Origin: Lodderomyces elongisporus
Lineage: Eukaryota > Ascomycota > Pichiomycetes > Serinales > Debaryomycetaceae
DNA: 64,000 nucleotides
Direction of reading: 5' to 3'
Assembly (NCBI RefSeq): GCF_030384665.1
Contig: NC_083674.1
Coordinates: forward strand, 434,001-498,000
A model generated the notes under the pieces. The model worked only from the letters and a program-made list of their open reading frames with translations. It did not search any database and had not been told where the DNA came from. The translations under genes were made by a program, and so were the position numbers. Position 1 is the stretch's first letter. The number at the start of each line of letters is the position of its first letter. Positions 1 to 10,902 of this stretch are shown in pieces.

Positions 1-112
1 CAATTGTTACTCACTTTTTTTTGTAAAGAATAAAGATAAAGATTAAAAAATAAGAAATAGGGGAAAAGAAGAAACTAGAAAAAGGAACAGCAAAAAAAAA
101 AACACAAGTGAT

Positions 113-946
113 ATGATCAATGGATGCCCTCGATACTCCATTGATATCGGTAAAGACATAGACGACCAGATATTGGATATCATTCAATTACGCCAACTAT
201 TAGCATTAGTTACCACTAAAGGAGTCTACATATATAATCTGTACAATTTACTCCCGCTTGCTAGTCATGTTAGATCCCCACTATCAATTGAGGAAAATGG
301 GCTCAATATAGTGGTAAAGACAAAATTTATTACTGAACTTTCGCTGAAACGGCAGTCAGTATACAATTTATTCATCCAAACAAATCAAAACTTTCTACTC
401 ATATATCAAATCAAGATTGACTACTCACAATCAGTCTATGAAGTTCTTACTAGGGACAATGGATTAATGCAACTGGGCCTCCCATTGAGTGTTGCTGCCC
501 AAAAAAGTTCACTTTTTAATATGATCCGTTCAGCTACAAAGGCAATTATCAATGGCACTGAAGAAGTATCACCAAATTTGGAGAATATTGAAAGTTTTCA
601 AAACGACACCAATGATGATGACCTAGGAGGCTATGAAGTAAACCCCGTCCAATTGTCTATATTCAAACTACTAAAAATAGGATCCGGAAAACAAGAGTTT
701 TGGCTCAAACCAAACTCTCACGAGCTTTATGTATTTACATACGCAAGCACAGAAATTAGCCAAGAAAATCAGGACTCGCTTCAAGTTGTTGACCTCACAA
801 CTTTTGAAAGCAAGCTAATCGAACTAGGAAAACTTCTGTGGTATAAGGGAAATGCTGAGAATATGTTTTATAACAAATTTCTTGATTATTTCGTGGTGCA
901 ACTTCGAGGTCAAAGTCAAGGTACAGAAGCAGCAGCAGCAGCAGTA

Positions 947-982
<36 letters not shown>

Positions 983-1181
983 TACAAGGTGGTACAATTC
1001 AGAGTCAGTGACCTCGAAACATACAACATCTTGGGAAAACAAAGACTAGACTCTATGGTATTCAACCCAAGAATAGATTTCTTTTATGCATTGTCTAAAG
1101 AAACCGATCTTAATTTGTACAAAATTGACAAAGGCGGTGTCAGCGGTAGAGTTCACAGGAACAACAACCACAACAACAACC

Positions 1182-1212
<31 letters not shown>

Positions 1213-3463
1213 CCACAACAATCACAACTTCAGTAGTAAGATGATTCTTATCAGAAGCTTTCACATCGACACAAAACACTTACAATGGTCGAAATGTGGC
1301 AATTACATTGTGGTACTTGATAAACAAGGATACTGGAAGGTGATTAGTAAATTTGGCAATACACTTTTTGATACTAATGAAATCATAAGTGAACTAGACG
1401 ATAACAAGGATGAAAGCAGAGATTTTTCGTGTGCAAAAAGAGTATTGTATGCAGATGATGGGAATGGTATTTATGTGCTAAGCATAAGGGAGGAGAGCCA
1501 AAAGAAACTATATTACATTCCTTTGCTTAACATTACGAAACCCAATGATATAATTTACGACCAGTCGTACATTACACTTGTTGATGAATACCGCAACCTG
1601 ATAAAATTTCCAATTTTGTCTAAATTCAAAAAATTGATCCAACAGCGCTCACTGGCAGTTCCAATATTGTCATATGCAAATACTGAGCAACTATCACTTT
1701 CCAAGAGTGAAAATAATAACCAGCTTGCCATGTCATACGGTGAGCATTTAGCCGTATCCACTCCTTTTAAAACTTCCGAGTACATCAACCATATACTCTG
1801 GTTCAACTTTAAGAACTTGCACGTCGAGCCAATGAATATTATCCATCAAGTGTGGTTTAAGGACTATTTAATTGTTGTTAATCGAAGGGAAAGGCACTTT
1901 TTAGATGAAAATGATATCAAAGAAGAAGACAATCACTTTATTGATGAGCTCATTGTATTTGATACCTCGCGCACAAAATATGGAATGAGTGGAGAAGATG
2001 TCACCATTAATAGCGAGAATGTATTGTGGAAATACGATTTCAAAACTACGTTTATTGATTTTCAAATGGTCAAAGATGACGCCGAATCACATTTGGTGAT
2101 CCTTACTTATGATTACAAAATTGTAGTTTTGGATTTATTCAATGACAAGATGGTGGAAGTAGACTCGCAAAGCAAGTACTACAAGATTTTCATTTCAATC
2201 AATAGAACAATCCATTTGCAATCTCTCCAAGACAAGATCAACTTGAAAGATGTGATACAAAGTAGCATGATCCATAAGAGACATTTCTTGTTTTTGCTCA
2301 ATTCAGGTGAGCTTTATTTATTAAAGAACCTGGGTCGACAGTCATCTTTTGTTGGTAAGCCCATTGATGCTATAAAGCCAAGCAACATGTATGATTTGAT
2401 TCGATTTAATACAATGATTGAGTTTTTCAAATTTAAACAAATTCAGTTTCTGGAGTTGATCCAATACATTTACATGTTTGACGGTCAGCAAACGCTTATT
2501 TATGATGTCGACGAATTGGTCGATAAAGCTCATAGTAATATTCATAAGCAAAACGGGAAGGAGGGAAAAGAGGAAGAAGAAGAAGAAGAAGAAGAAGAAG
2601 AAGAAGAAGAAGAAGAACAAGAGGAAGAGGGGGAATTAGAGGATCTGGATTTTTCTTTACTCCCAGTTGTTATTGAAAGTGAAGGGTTGCAACCAATCGA
2701 CATTGAAGCATCGTCGGAACGATCAATTAATCTTATTGGTTTGGAGAAGTTTGTCTTGAATGGACATTCTCCCCACAGCTTAGTTTTGAAACAGAAAGTA
2801 GCGCATAAGCTTATACTTAATAATTTTATTGAATTTGACTTGGTGCATCGTGGAGATTTGCAAAGCACCTACGACAAGTACAAATCGTTCAAGAATTTCC
2901 AATTTTGCCTTGAGCTCCTACTTTTTAAACACTTGACGGATGACCTGCTCAGTTTGCCTTTGAAGCGTTTATGTCAACTTATTGAGTTTTCAGACAATGC
3001 TGAGTCCATATATATAAATTGCTTGAGGAAGATCGAAATAGGATACTGGGGTAAGTTTTTTGATGTGATCAATGCATCGCCCGAGAAGTTCATGAATCGA
3101 CTCATCAAACTTGATGATGTTGAATTGTGTTACAATTACTTAATTGTCTACTTGAATTACAAAAAGGAAGGTGAAGTTTATAGCGAAGCATATGGTGAAG
3201 CATCGGGTGATAATGAAGACAATGACGAAAAAATCGAAGCAGATGAAAAGCTGCAAGCAGATAGAACCGAGAGGAGTGGAGCTGAGGGTCTAGCAAGTGA
3301 TCAGTTGAACAGATACGATAAGAAAATAATTTTAGAAATAGTCAAGATGTTGGAGAAAGCTGGGAAATGGGATTGGTGTTTTGACTTGTGTAGGTTTTTG
3401 AAGATCCTAGAGCCATCTGGACAGTTTTTGAAACAAGTCAAGTCACATCTTAATGGATATTAG
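113..3463 (+). CDS. RIC1: Ric1, subunit of the Ric1-Rgp1 exchange factor for the Golgi GTPase Ypt6/Rab6
   Basis: The 1116-residue protein has a long beta-rich N-terminal half of the WD40-like type. Its C-terminal third matches the Ric1 domain: a block reading FQFCLELLLFKHL, then CLRKIEIGYWGKFFDV, LCYNYLIVYLNY and finally KAGKWDWCFDLCRFLKIL, in the order known for Ric1 family members. In the family, Ric1 with Rgp1 activates Ypt6 for endosome-to-Golgi traffic. Length is close to the S. cerevisiae protein. Three low-complexity inserts are visible: an Asp run from a GAT repeat (about 946-980), an Asn/His run from AAC repeats (about 1160-1215) and a long Glu run from GAA repeats (about 2570-2620). 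They lie between conserved blocks and are probably surface loops. The start is the first ATG after an A-rich leader. Identification rests on remembered family motifs. Confidence 0.88.
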
Positions 3464-3993
3464 ATAAAGTATAAAGTATAAAGTTTAAATTATAAATTAT
3501 AAAGTAGACATGAATGATACAAATGGTCAAGAGCTATATTAAATTTTCTTTTTTCCTCCTTCTTTTTCTTCTTCTTCTTCAATTCTCTCTTAAATTTATT
3601 TTTCCATTTTTTTCTTCATTTCCTTTTCGCAGCCAAGTCGATGTGCTTGTCTTTTTTTTTTTCTTCTTTTGACCTGCACATAGTGCGCAACCAACCAAGT
3701 TGACGCTTTTGTAATCGACAAGACAAAAGGAAACTAAAACAGAGAGTGAAAGAGAAAGAAAGAAAGAAAGAAGGAAAGACGGATAGACATACACACACAG
3801 ACAGACATAGACACAGATATACACAACCAAAAAATCAGAAGTCTCTTCTCAAAGTCGAATTTAAACTATACCGAACAACTCGAAAGCCATACATACAACG
3901 ACTATTCACTTTTGATAAGCCCTGAAATCATAAGTTTCGATTTTTATTTTCCTCACTGGTTTTCATTCACAAACACATTTACAATTAGCAAAG
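3464..3993. other. Intergenic, RIC1 3' end and promoter of the LYR gene
   Basis: This is a tandem (plus-to-plus) intergenic stretch. It holds T- and CT-rich tracts near 3550-3670, a GAAA/GAAG-rich purine tract near 3748-3780 and a CA-rich stretch near 3790-3830. No further gene is visible. Confidence 0.6.
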
Positions 3994-4359
3994 ATGACTA
4001 TGGCCACACAATTTGCAGAGACAACACACCGTTCTCTAACACAAACCGACTTGAGACGCAGAGTGCTCCAATTATACCGTAAATACATTAGAAACGCTCA
4101 TGAATTTGCCAATTTGTATGAGTTGGATATGCCAGTTGCTAGTATAAGAACTAAAATTAGACAAGAGTTTGAGAGACAGAGGTTTGTTTCCGACTTGGAA
4201 GTGAATAATGTTCTTTACGCAAAGGGACAAATGGAGTTCCAGGAATTGATGAATTTCTGGAAACAACAATGTCATGTGATGAGATACTTTGATGATCAAA
4301 ATGCCTACAATACATTGGACAAGAATGACTTTGTAAAGAACTTTTTGAGAGGAAACTAA
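3994..4359 (+). CDS. Mitochondrial complex I accessory LYR subunit (NDUFA6/LYRM6/NB4M type)
   Basis: This 121-residue basic protein has an LYR motif at residues 27-29 (RRVLQLYRKY). Further on it carries GQMEFQELMNFWKQQCHVMRYF, which parallels the ELEETIKVWKQRTHVMRFF segment of human NDUFA6/LYRM6. NDUFA6-type subunits bind the mitochondrial acyl carrier protein and sit on the peripheral arm of NADH:ubiquinone oxidoreductase, where they are needed for activity. The size matches the family (about 120-130 residues). There is no obvious cleavable presequence, as is usual for this subunit. A second in-frame ATG lies two codons downstream and is an equally plausible start. A complex I subunit argues against a Saccharomyces-type yeast and for a CTG-clade yeast. 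Confidence 0.87.
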   Translation: MTMATQFAETTHRSLTQTDLRRRVLQLYRKYIRNAHEFANLYELDMPVASIRTKIRQEFERQRFVSDLEVNNVLYAKGQMEFQELMNFWKQQCHVMRYFDDQNAYNTLDKNDFVKNFLRGN

Positions 4360-4860
4360 ATACGTTTGTGTGTAGGAAAAGTATGTAAATCAATAAAGTG
4401 ATCAATAGGAAATATTTTTATTACAAGCAAGCTTATATTCATCGTTATAATCATTGTTTATGCTGTTATCGATCCCCCCCTCCCCTTGTTTTGTCTTTCA
4501 TTAGTCTTTCATTCGTCTTCCTCGAGTTTTCCTCTAGTTTTCCTTTCAAAGATGTACACCTGCTTGAGTCAACAATATTCATCCATTAGTAAATCTACAA
4601 CTGAAGTTAAAAGGCTATAAAAAGATTATTAAATAACTAGCCAAACAATGTATAGTGGGCAAGGCGGGTATACAACTATAAAGAAAAAACCAACAACAAA
4701 CTAAAAGAAAAAAAAGGGAGGAAAACTAAGAAGTGAAACATTCATACTTTGTAGTAATGATGATAAGTAAATAAAGAAACAACAAAAAAAAACCACCTCT
4801 ATACAAGGAGTTTATATTTCTTTATCTCTTCTATTTATTTCAATGAATATGTTTCACATT
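4360..4860. other. Convergent intergenic, LYR gene and TUB2 3' ends
   Basis: This AT-rich spacer lies between convergent genes, with A-rich runs and AATAAA-like signals on both strands. No coding potential is recognised; the short ORF at 4398-4589 has no family features. Confidence 0.55.
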
Positions 4861-6724
4861 CTACTCGATAACTGCTTCATCAATTGGCATTTCATCGGGA
4901 TAATCCAATTCTTCTTCGTCAATGCTTGCTTCTTGGTATTGTTGGTACTCGCTCACCAAATCATTCATGTTCGATTCAGCCTCAGTGAATTCCATCTCAT
5001 CCATACCTTCTGAAGTGTACCAGTGCAAGAACGCTTTTCTTCTAAACATGGCGCTGAACTGGTCACCAACTCTCTTGAACAATTCTTGAATCGAAGTCGA
5101 GTTACCAATAAAAGTTGCAGACATGTCCAAATCTCTTGGAGGAACTGAACACACAGCAGTTTGAACATTGTTTGGAATCCACTCGACAAAGTATGACGAG
5201 TTTCTTGCTTGCACTTTTTGCATCTCGTCGTCAACTTCTTGGACTGAAACCTTACCTCTAAAGAATGCAGCAACTGTCAAGTAACGACCATTCTTAGGGT
5301 CAGAAGCAGCCATCATGTTTTTGGAATCAAACATTTGTTGAGTCAACTCTGGCACGGTAACTGATCTAAAAGATTTGGAGCCAATCGAAGTCAATGGCGC
5401 ATAACCAACCATAAAGAAATGTAATCTTGGGAAAGGAACCAAGTTGACGGCCAATTTCCTCAAGTCCGAGTTCAATTGACCTGGGTAACGCAATGAAGTA
5501 GTGACACCTGACATAACCGATGAGACCAAATTATTCAATTCAGCATAAGATGGTTGTGGCAATTTCAATGTCTTTTGACAAATGTTGTACAAAGCTTCAT
5601 TATCGATACAAAATGTCTCATCGGAGTTTTCAACCAATTGGTGGACCGATAAGGTTGCATTATATGGCTCAATAACAGTATCTGAAACTTTTGGAGATGG
5701 CACCACGGAGAATGTAGCCATCATTCTGTCTGGGAATTCTTCTCTAATCTTGGAGATCAACAAAGTACCCATACCTGAACCAGTACCACCACCCAAGGAG
5801 TGGGTGATTTGGAAACCTTGTAAAGAGTCACAACCTTCAGCTTCTCTTCTGACAACGTCCATCACAGAGTCGACCAATTCTGCTCCCTCGGTGTAGTGAC
5901 CTTTTGCCCATACATTACCAGCAGAACTTTGGCCAAAGATATAGTTGTCTGGTCTAAAAAGATTACCAATATTGGATGTTTTGACATTGTCTATAGTACC
6001 TGGCTCCAAATCCACCAACACCGCTCTTGGAACGTATTTACCGGAGCTTGCCTCGTTGAAGTAAACGTCTAATTTAGACTTTTGTAAATCGTTATCACCG
6101 TGATAGTTTCCGCTATTGTCTAAACCGTGTTCACCACAGATGGTTTCCCAAAATGCTGCACCCTAAAAAGAAAAACAATTATGTTAGTAAATAAAAACTT
6201 GCTTTTACATATATATATATATATTTATATTCATTTTATTCCAATAGGACTAATTTGAAAGATATTGGATGATACGTACAATTTGGTTACCACATTGACC
6301 AGTTGACAAATGAATCTAATGGATTATATGTTAGTATTGGTTATTGACTTGGTAGGATCAATGTTGAAAGTATAAAGAGTAGAAATTAAAACACGAAAGA
6401 TGAAAATAAAAATTTAAATAAAAACGAATAAGAGTACAAACCACGACTCTTATTGATTCATGTAACAACCAGTGAGTGTATTGCAAAATGACAGGATTGG
6501 ATCCCTTGCAAAATGATACAAATAGGGGTGATCCGTTAATGAATCATGAGATGCAAAGCCAATACTTTGGTGTAGTTTGCTAAACAGACGTGTCTTGTAC
6601 TGCCGCCTCTCGACTTGTGTCTGTGTGTGTGTGTGTATTTTTTTAATTTATTTCTGGTTTCTTGTTGCATGTTTAAATTTTTAGTTTCTGTTCTCCTCTT
6701 TTGTTAACATACGATTTCTCTCAT
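4861..6724 (-). CDS. TUB2: Beta-tubulin, three exons: complement of 4861..6162, 6280..6315, 6713..6724
   Basis: The large exon encodes unmistakable beta-tubulin: the [10 protein letters not shown] nucleotide-binding loop, [20 protein letters not shown] and an acidic C-terminal tail. An uninterrupted ORF starts only at the Met-like codon at 6021, but the frame continues upstream to a 3' splice site at 6163-6164 (first residues [13 protein letters not shown]). Exon 2 (6280-6315, 36 nt) encodes [12 protein letters not shown] and is followed by a GTACGT donor. Exon 1 (6713-6724, 12 nt) encodes MREI and is followed by GTATGT. Perfect TACTAAC branch sites lie on the minus strand at 6183-6189 and 6330-6336. 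The spliced product is 449 residues, the normal beta-tubulin length, and forms the alpha/beta heterodimer of microtubules. Two N-terminal introns with tiny exons agree with what is known for Candida TUB2. Confidence 0.97.
6163..6279 (-). other. TUB2 intron 2 (117 nt)
   Basis: Donor GTACGT at 6274-6279, perfect TACTAAC branch point at 6183-6189 and acceptor AG at 6163-6164, all read on the minus strand. The exons on both sides join in phase 0 to give NQI-GAAFWE, the invariant beta-tubulin N-terminus. Confidence 0.93.
6316..6712 (-). other. TUB2 intron 1 (397 nt)
   Basis: Donor GTATGT directly after the MREI exon (6707-6712), TACTAAC at 6330-6336 and acceptor AG at 6316-6317. I looked for C/D-box snoRNA motifs on the sense strand and saw none. 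Confidence 0.92.
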
Positions 6725-7438
6725 ATTTATTTAATGTATCAAAAGTATTTGAATTATGGTGAAGAAGATGATGATTGGGAGGGGGGTGTAAAAGGGAAAG
6801 GAAAGAAGAGATGTATGTGAGTAGTATTAAAGATTTGATGTTGATGTTTACAACTAATAGAAACAGCCGTCTTTTGTGAGTGTATATTTTGTTGTAAAAT
6901 CTGATCTGCGTACCTCCTACTACTACCTCTAATAGTAACACTTAAATCACTACTGTATTTTCTCGCTCCAGGGAATGCGTGTATCAAAAAAAAAACTTTT
7001 TCTTTTTTCTTCAATTCGCTTTGTTTACATTTCAAAACATGATCACGTGACACAAATACTTTTTTATTTCTCAAAAGAGTTATATTGATTATCGCTCGCT
7101 GCCAGAAAATATTAGACGAGGAAAATCCACACGTCTATACAGATGGTCCAAAGCAACAGAACAAAACCGAACGAGCAAACAAACAAAAAGTGAAAGATAA
7201 GGATGAAAAAAAAAAGATTAAAGAAGATTTGAAAAAGATTAGAGTAGACTGAAATCGATAAAGTGAAAACTCCTGTTGAGCGGAGCTCACATTTTCCTAC
7301 CCTACCTTCTTATTAATATAGATTATTTAACAACTTTTCTTTAAATTACGACACTATACTGTGTCATTTTCATTTTAATTTCCATTTTCATTATCTAAAA
7401 TATATTTTGTGAGGCGCAACTTTCTCGTGGACCATGTT
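6725..7438. other. TUB2 promoter and glutaredoxin 3' flank
   Basis: This region is shared by the TUB2 promoter and the 3' end of the upstream glutaredoxin gene, both on the minus strand. It holds the 8-bp palindrome TCACGTGA (7043-7050), a CACGTG E-box core of the Cbf1 type. The ORFs here are low-complexity and lack family features. Confidence 0.5.
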
Positions 7439-7756
7439 TTACTTCAATGCAGCATCGATCTTCTCTTGCAACTTGCCCTCTCTTTTCAATTTCTGCAAAT
7501 CATCGTTTCCTCCAATATGCTCTCCGCCAATAAAAATGTTTGGAATGGTTTTCTGTCCAGTTAATTCAGTCACGGCCTCTTGAATAGCATCACCATCGTC
7601 TTCCAAATCCATATCCACAACAAATGCATCCTTTGTAATATGATCAATTGTCTTCTCTGCCTGTGCACAATGAGGACACCATGACTTGGCAGCTATGAAA
7701 ATGGGCTTTTCTTTGATCCATTTCTGGACTTTTTGCTTTGCTTGTGCGTCAGACAT
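7439..7756 (-). CDS. Dithiol glutaredoxin with a CPHC active site
   Basis: This 105-residue single-domain thioredoxin-fold protein has the glutaredoxin layout: KPIFIAAKSWCPHC with C27 and C30, then the cis-Pro block TIPNIFIGG and the GG-N-D glutathione-binding loop (HIGGNDDLQ). Glutaredoxins reduce protein disulfides and glutathione mixed disulfides using GSH. The usual dithiol motif is CPYC. A His at the third position is unusual for this class and may change the N-terminal Cys pKa and substrate range. It lacks a presequence, so it is probably cytosolic. A second glutaredoxin lies 3 kb upstream on the same strand, separated by the FMP30-like gene. The two share most of their sequence and are probably an ancient local duplication. 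Confidence 0.93.
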   Translation of the reverse strand: MSDAQAKQKVQKWIKEKPIFIAAKSWCPHCAQAEKTIDHITKDAFVVDMDLEDDGDAIQEAVTELTGQKTIPNIFIGGEHIGGNDDLQKLKREGKLQEKIDAALK

Positions 7757-8669
7757 TTTCTTGTAGAATTGATTACTCCGTTCTATACGTTTTGCAAATA
7801 ATGTAGGCTATATGTTTTTTAGAATGAAGGCGTTGATATTTCCTTCTTGGAAAAAAGAAACCCTGATATATATATCTTTATATATGTATATATCCTGGAC
7901 CCAGACTATAAATTCCTTTGCTATGATTCTGACGAGGGTTGCGATCAATTATGCGAGAGAAGAGCATTGACAGAGGGTCATGGAAAGATGCAAAGAGGAT
8001 GGTGGTGATGGTAGTGGTGGTAGTGGTAGTGGTCGTAGTGGTAGTGGTAGTGGTAGTGGTGGAAGGGTGGGAATTATTACACGACTATGTAACAGTGCAT
8101 ATAATAGCAACTTTGAAATCATTTGCCTTTGCAATCTTGCTTGGGATAGCAAGACAGGAAGCTTTAGTTATACCCCGTATACCCCCTATCCCCACTCATT
8201 ACTAGAAAGCACGGTTAAGAGCATATGTCGGTCTCATTGGAAGATTGTAGAAGATCAAAAACAAATTGGAGTCCTTACCCCGTGCTCGGTTTTGAGAATT
8301 TCCGACAACAAAGTTTTTGCCGCAATTTCCAAATTTTTAGTAAATCATTTAGGTACAGCGAGATAGATTGATAGATCAAGAGGGAAAGTATATACGAAAA
8401 TCAAAAGTTGAAATGGCTGCAAATATCTTCCGGGTGCATGTTAGTAATGCACTGTACCTGAAAAAAAAGTTGTTCAATCTGTATCTACAACCAGAAAGAA
8501 TAATCGATATAGCATGCTATATACTGTATTTATTCCATTTTATTTTGTTTTATTGTGCTCTACTCTACTCTACTCTACTCTATTCTATTCTACTTTATTT
8601 CCCTCTACTCCAATCCACTAATTTCTACTTTATTGTAAACTTTTTAAACTAGTTTGCTATTTTTCTTTT
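7757..8669. other. Intergenic with GGTAGT-type repeat
   Basis: This is the glutaredoxin promoter (minus) and the 3' flank of the FMP30-like gene (minus). It holds TATA-like runs at 7866-7893, a degenerate GGTAGT/GGTGGT hexamer array at about 8002-8062 and a CTACT/CTATT pentamer array at about 8556-8592. Plus-strand ORFs across the hexamer array are repeat translations only. Confidence 0.55.
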
Positions 8670-10067
8670 TTATCCATGCAATTCTATTTCTTTACTACTC
8701 TGAAGATCGTATAGATAAGTTAATCCAAACTCGGGCACTCTATACTCCCTAGATTTATTGATTGACTTGGCCAAACTGTTCAATATATTCTTGGGCTCCA
8801 AAATGGGTTCTCCACTAAGTTTAAACGTGCCCCAATGAACACCCTTCATAAACTTGGCCGAAACTTGTCTACATATTTCCAAAGACTCTGCAGGTGAAAT
8901 ATGACGAGGTTTCTGATGCCAGCTGGGACAATATTGTCCAATGGGTAAAAGGGCTAATGTCACGGGTCCATATTTGCGACCAATCACATCAAACAATTCT
9001 TTCAGGTAACCGGTGTCTCCAGCATGGTACAATATGGACTCGCCATTGCGTCGAAGAATGTATGAACACCAAAGGGATTGGTTTGCATCGATAATGTGAC
9101 GGCCGGACCAATGCATCGAGGGAACACACACAATCTCGTATTTATCAGGAAAATTTGTCGTGTCGCTTGTAATGTACCTCGTGATATCCAACGTGTCCCA
9201 CCAGTCTAGTTCCACCACCTTATAGATACCTTTTCTGGCTAGTCGTTTCTTAAGACCCATAGGTACAATCCAATAACTCTCATTTCGAATTTGGGACACC
9301 AAGTCCATCTCAAGATGGTCAGGATGGTCATGCGAAACTAATACAAAATTGAGGTTATTGTTTGTCGCGTACTTTATATCTTCCAAAGTCATAGGTGCTT
9401 TATTAAGTCGTTTAGGACCCAAGGAAGGTGTAAATAGATGATCACTGATGAGCGGGTCGGTAAGGAAATTAATTCCGCTTATTTGGAAAAAGGCACACGA
9501 TTGACCAATCCATGTAAATAGTAATTGATCTCGCAATGCACAATCCACCAAAGTGGTTGAAGACAACGATTTGAAAAACCAACCTTGCTGCTTGCTTTTT
9601 ATAAATAATGCATCGAAATTGTTACTCTTTAAACATTCTTGTAAAATCTTTGAATTGGATCTATACTTGTTCAAATCTGGTTTGTGACTTTTTAGTTCAT
9701 CTTCAACTTCCACAGCTCCATCATGAGGTTGTGGTAGTTTCTTGTGCACCTCAATAGTACTACCATATATCAGCTCAAACAATTCCATTATCCTCACGAG
9801 GATGAATTCAAAAACAGTTTGTGGTCTATATTCTTCAAATGGGTTAACAAACATTCCTGCTACTGTTGCCGATTTGAATTTAGAGTAGTCCAAGTCTGCA
9901 CCCAAACCCTGGCTCTTCATGATCTTGTGATATTCATCTCTGCGGGATTTGATGATGTAGTGCGTTCGTACTTGCATGTAGACTTCATATGACGTGTAAA
10001 GCGAAAGAATGCCTAGCCCTATTTTTGTCTTGATACCTAAGGTACTTAATGAGCCAAGCACGGTCAT
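8670..10067 (-). CDS. FMP30: NAPE-PLD-like metallo-beta-lactamase-fold phospholipase (Fmp30 type)
   Basis: This 465-residue protein has a metallo-hydrolase signature HxHxDH at residues 246-251 (SHDHPDHL). Downstream histidine and aspartate blocks include VPSMHWSGRH, LYHAGDTGY and GVHWGTFKLS. In this order they identify the N-acylphosphatidylethanolamine phospholipase D family. The S. cerevisiae member Fmp30 is a mitochondrial inner-membrane protein of about the same length, implicated in N-acylethanolamine formation and cardiolipin balance. An N-terminal hydrophobic segment (about residues 10-30) would serve as membrane anchor or part of a targeting signal. The start is the first ATG of the frame and lies just before it. 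The zinc ligands visible are intact, so an active enzyme is expected. Confidence 0.88.
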   Translation of the reverse strand: MTVLGSLSTLGIKTKIGLGILSLYTSYEVYMQVRTHYIIKSRRDEYHKIMKSQGLGADLDYSKFKSATVAGMFVNPFEEYRPQTVFEFILVRIMELFELIYGSTIEVHKKLPQPHDGAVEVEDELKSHKPDLNKYRSNSKILQECLKSNNFDALFIKSKQQGWFFKSLSSTTLVDCALRDQLLFTWIGQSCAFFQISGINFLTDPLISDHLFTPSLGPKRLNKAPMTLEDIKYATNNNLNFVLVSHDHPDHLEMDLVSQIRNESYWIVPMGLKKRLARKGIYKVVELDWWDTLDITRYITSDTTNFPDKYEIVCVPSMHWSGRHIIDANQSLWCSYILRRNGESILYHAGDTGYLKELFDVIGRKYGPVTLALLPIGQYCPSWHQKPRHISPAESLEICRQVSAKFMKGVHWGTFKLSGEPILEPKNILNSLAKSINKSREYRVPEFGLTYLYDLQSSKEIELHG

Positions 10068-10509
10068 GTTGGCAACAAAAAGAGTAGGCTTAAAAAAAAA
10101 AAAAGAAACAAAATAAGAAGTAGTAGTAATAATAACAGTAGTGGAAGAAGAGTGAAAGTAGATAAAAAGGTTTTAATGAGAAGGATGATATCTACTAATC
10201 ATAAACCTTGACATCTCGGTTAGTAATCGAGAGCATATTTTTCCTATCAGAGTTTTACCCGCGCTTCTCACCGGCGTTATCATTTACTTTTAAAGCAACA
10301 TTAACCTTACAATGCTTTGCAGTATAACCAATTAATCTCAATTGTACTCCACATCACATCAAATCAGCTCAATTCAATTCAAGTCAAGTCAATTCGACTC
10401 TATTCAAACTCTGGCTCGACCCTACTCGATATTTTTTTTTACAAGTTTAAATTACCTAAAGTTTTATCCTTTATTCAGTGCTAGTTATTCTAAACATTTT
10501 TTTTTAATT
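10068..10509. other. Intergenic, FMP30-like promoter and glutaredoxin 3' flank
   Basis: It contains a degenerate TCAAT/TCAAG pentamer array near 10370-10412 and T-rich runs. No gene is seen. Confidence 0.5.
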
Positions 10510-10902
10510 TTATAAGGCAGCCTTGATCTTGTCCTCCAACTTGTCTTCAGACTTCAATGCTTGCACATCAGAGTTACCACCAACATGTTGGCCACCAATA
10601 AAGACATTTGGCACAGTTCTTTGGCCAGTAATTTCGAGCAAAGCTTCTTGAATCTCTGCACCATCTTCCGACTCATCCAATTCTATAATGTATGCATCCT
10701 TGGTGATAGATCCAATTGTCTGCTTAGTTTTTTGACAGTATGGGCAATAGGTCTTTGAAGCAATAAAAATTGGCTTCTCCTTGATCAATTTCTCGACTTT
10801 GTCTTTGACTTGTTGTGAAACCATGTTTGATTGTGATATATAACGTCTCAGATACAATGATGTTGGTGAAAAAGTTATTGAACGAAAAACACTTCTAAGC
10901 AT
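10510..10902 (-). CDS. GRX2: Dithiol glutaredoxin, Grx1/Grx2 (Ttr1) type, with possible dual start
   Basis: This 130-residue glutaredoxin has the canonical CPYC site (C53-C56), TVPNVFIGGQHVGG and a final helical segment. The first ATG adds 26 residues rich in Arg, Ser and aromatic residues with no acid (MLRSVFRS...LRRYISQSN), a typical mitochondrial presequence. A second Met at residue 27 (codon at 10822-10824) begins exactly where the cytosolic family members begin. S. cerevisiae Grx2 is known to use two in-frame AUGs to make mitochondrial and cytosolic forms, and the same arrangement is inferred here. It reduces disulfides and glutathionylated proteins with GSH. The GRX2 symbol means closest type; orthology against GRX1 was not tested. 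Confidence 0.93.
   Translation of the reverse strand: MLRSVFRSITFSPTSLYLRRYISQSNMVSQQVKDKVEKLIKEKPIFIASKTYCPYCQKTKQTIGSITKDAYIIELDESEDGAEIQEALLEITGQRTVPNVFIGGQHVGGNSDVQALKSEDKLEDKIKAAL

Noticed and set aside
6316..6712. Intronic snoRNA in TUB2 intron 1
   Set aside because: No C/D box pair in sense orientation; the length is within normal range for yeast introns.
7980..8366. 128-codon Gly/Ser-rich plus-strand ORF
   Set aside because: Start and first third come from a GGTAGT hexamer array; no domain and it lies between two minus-strand genes.
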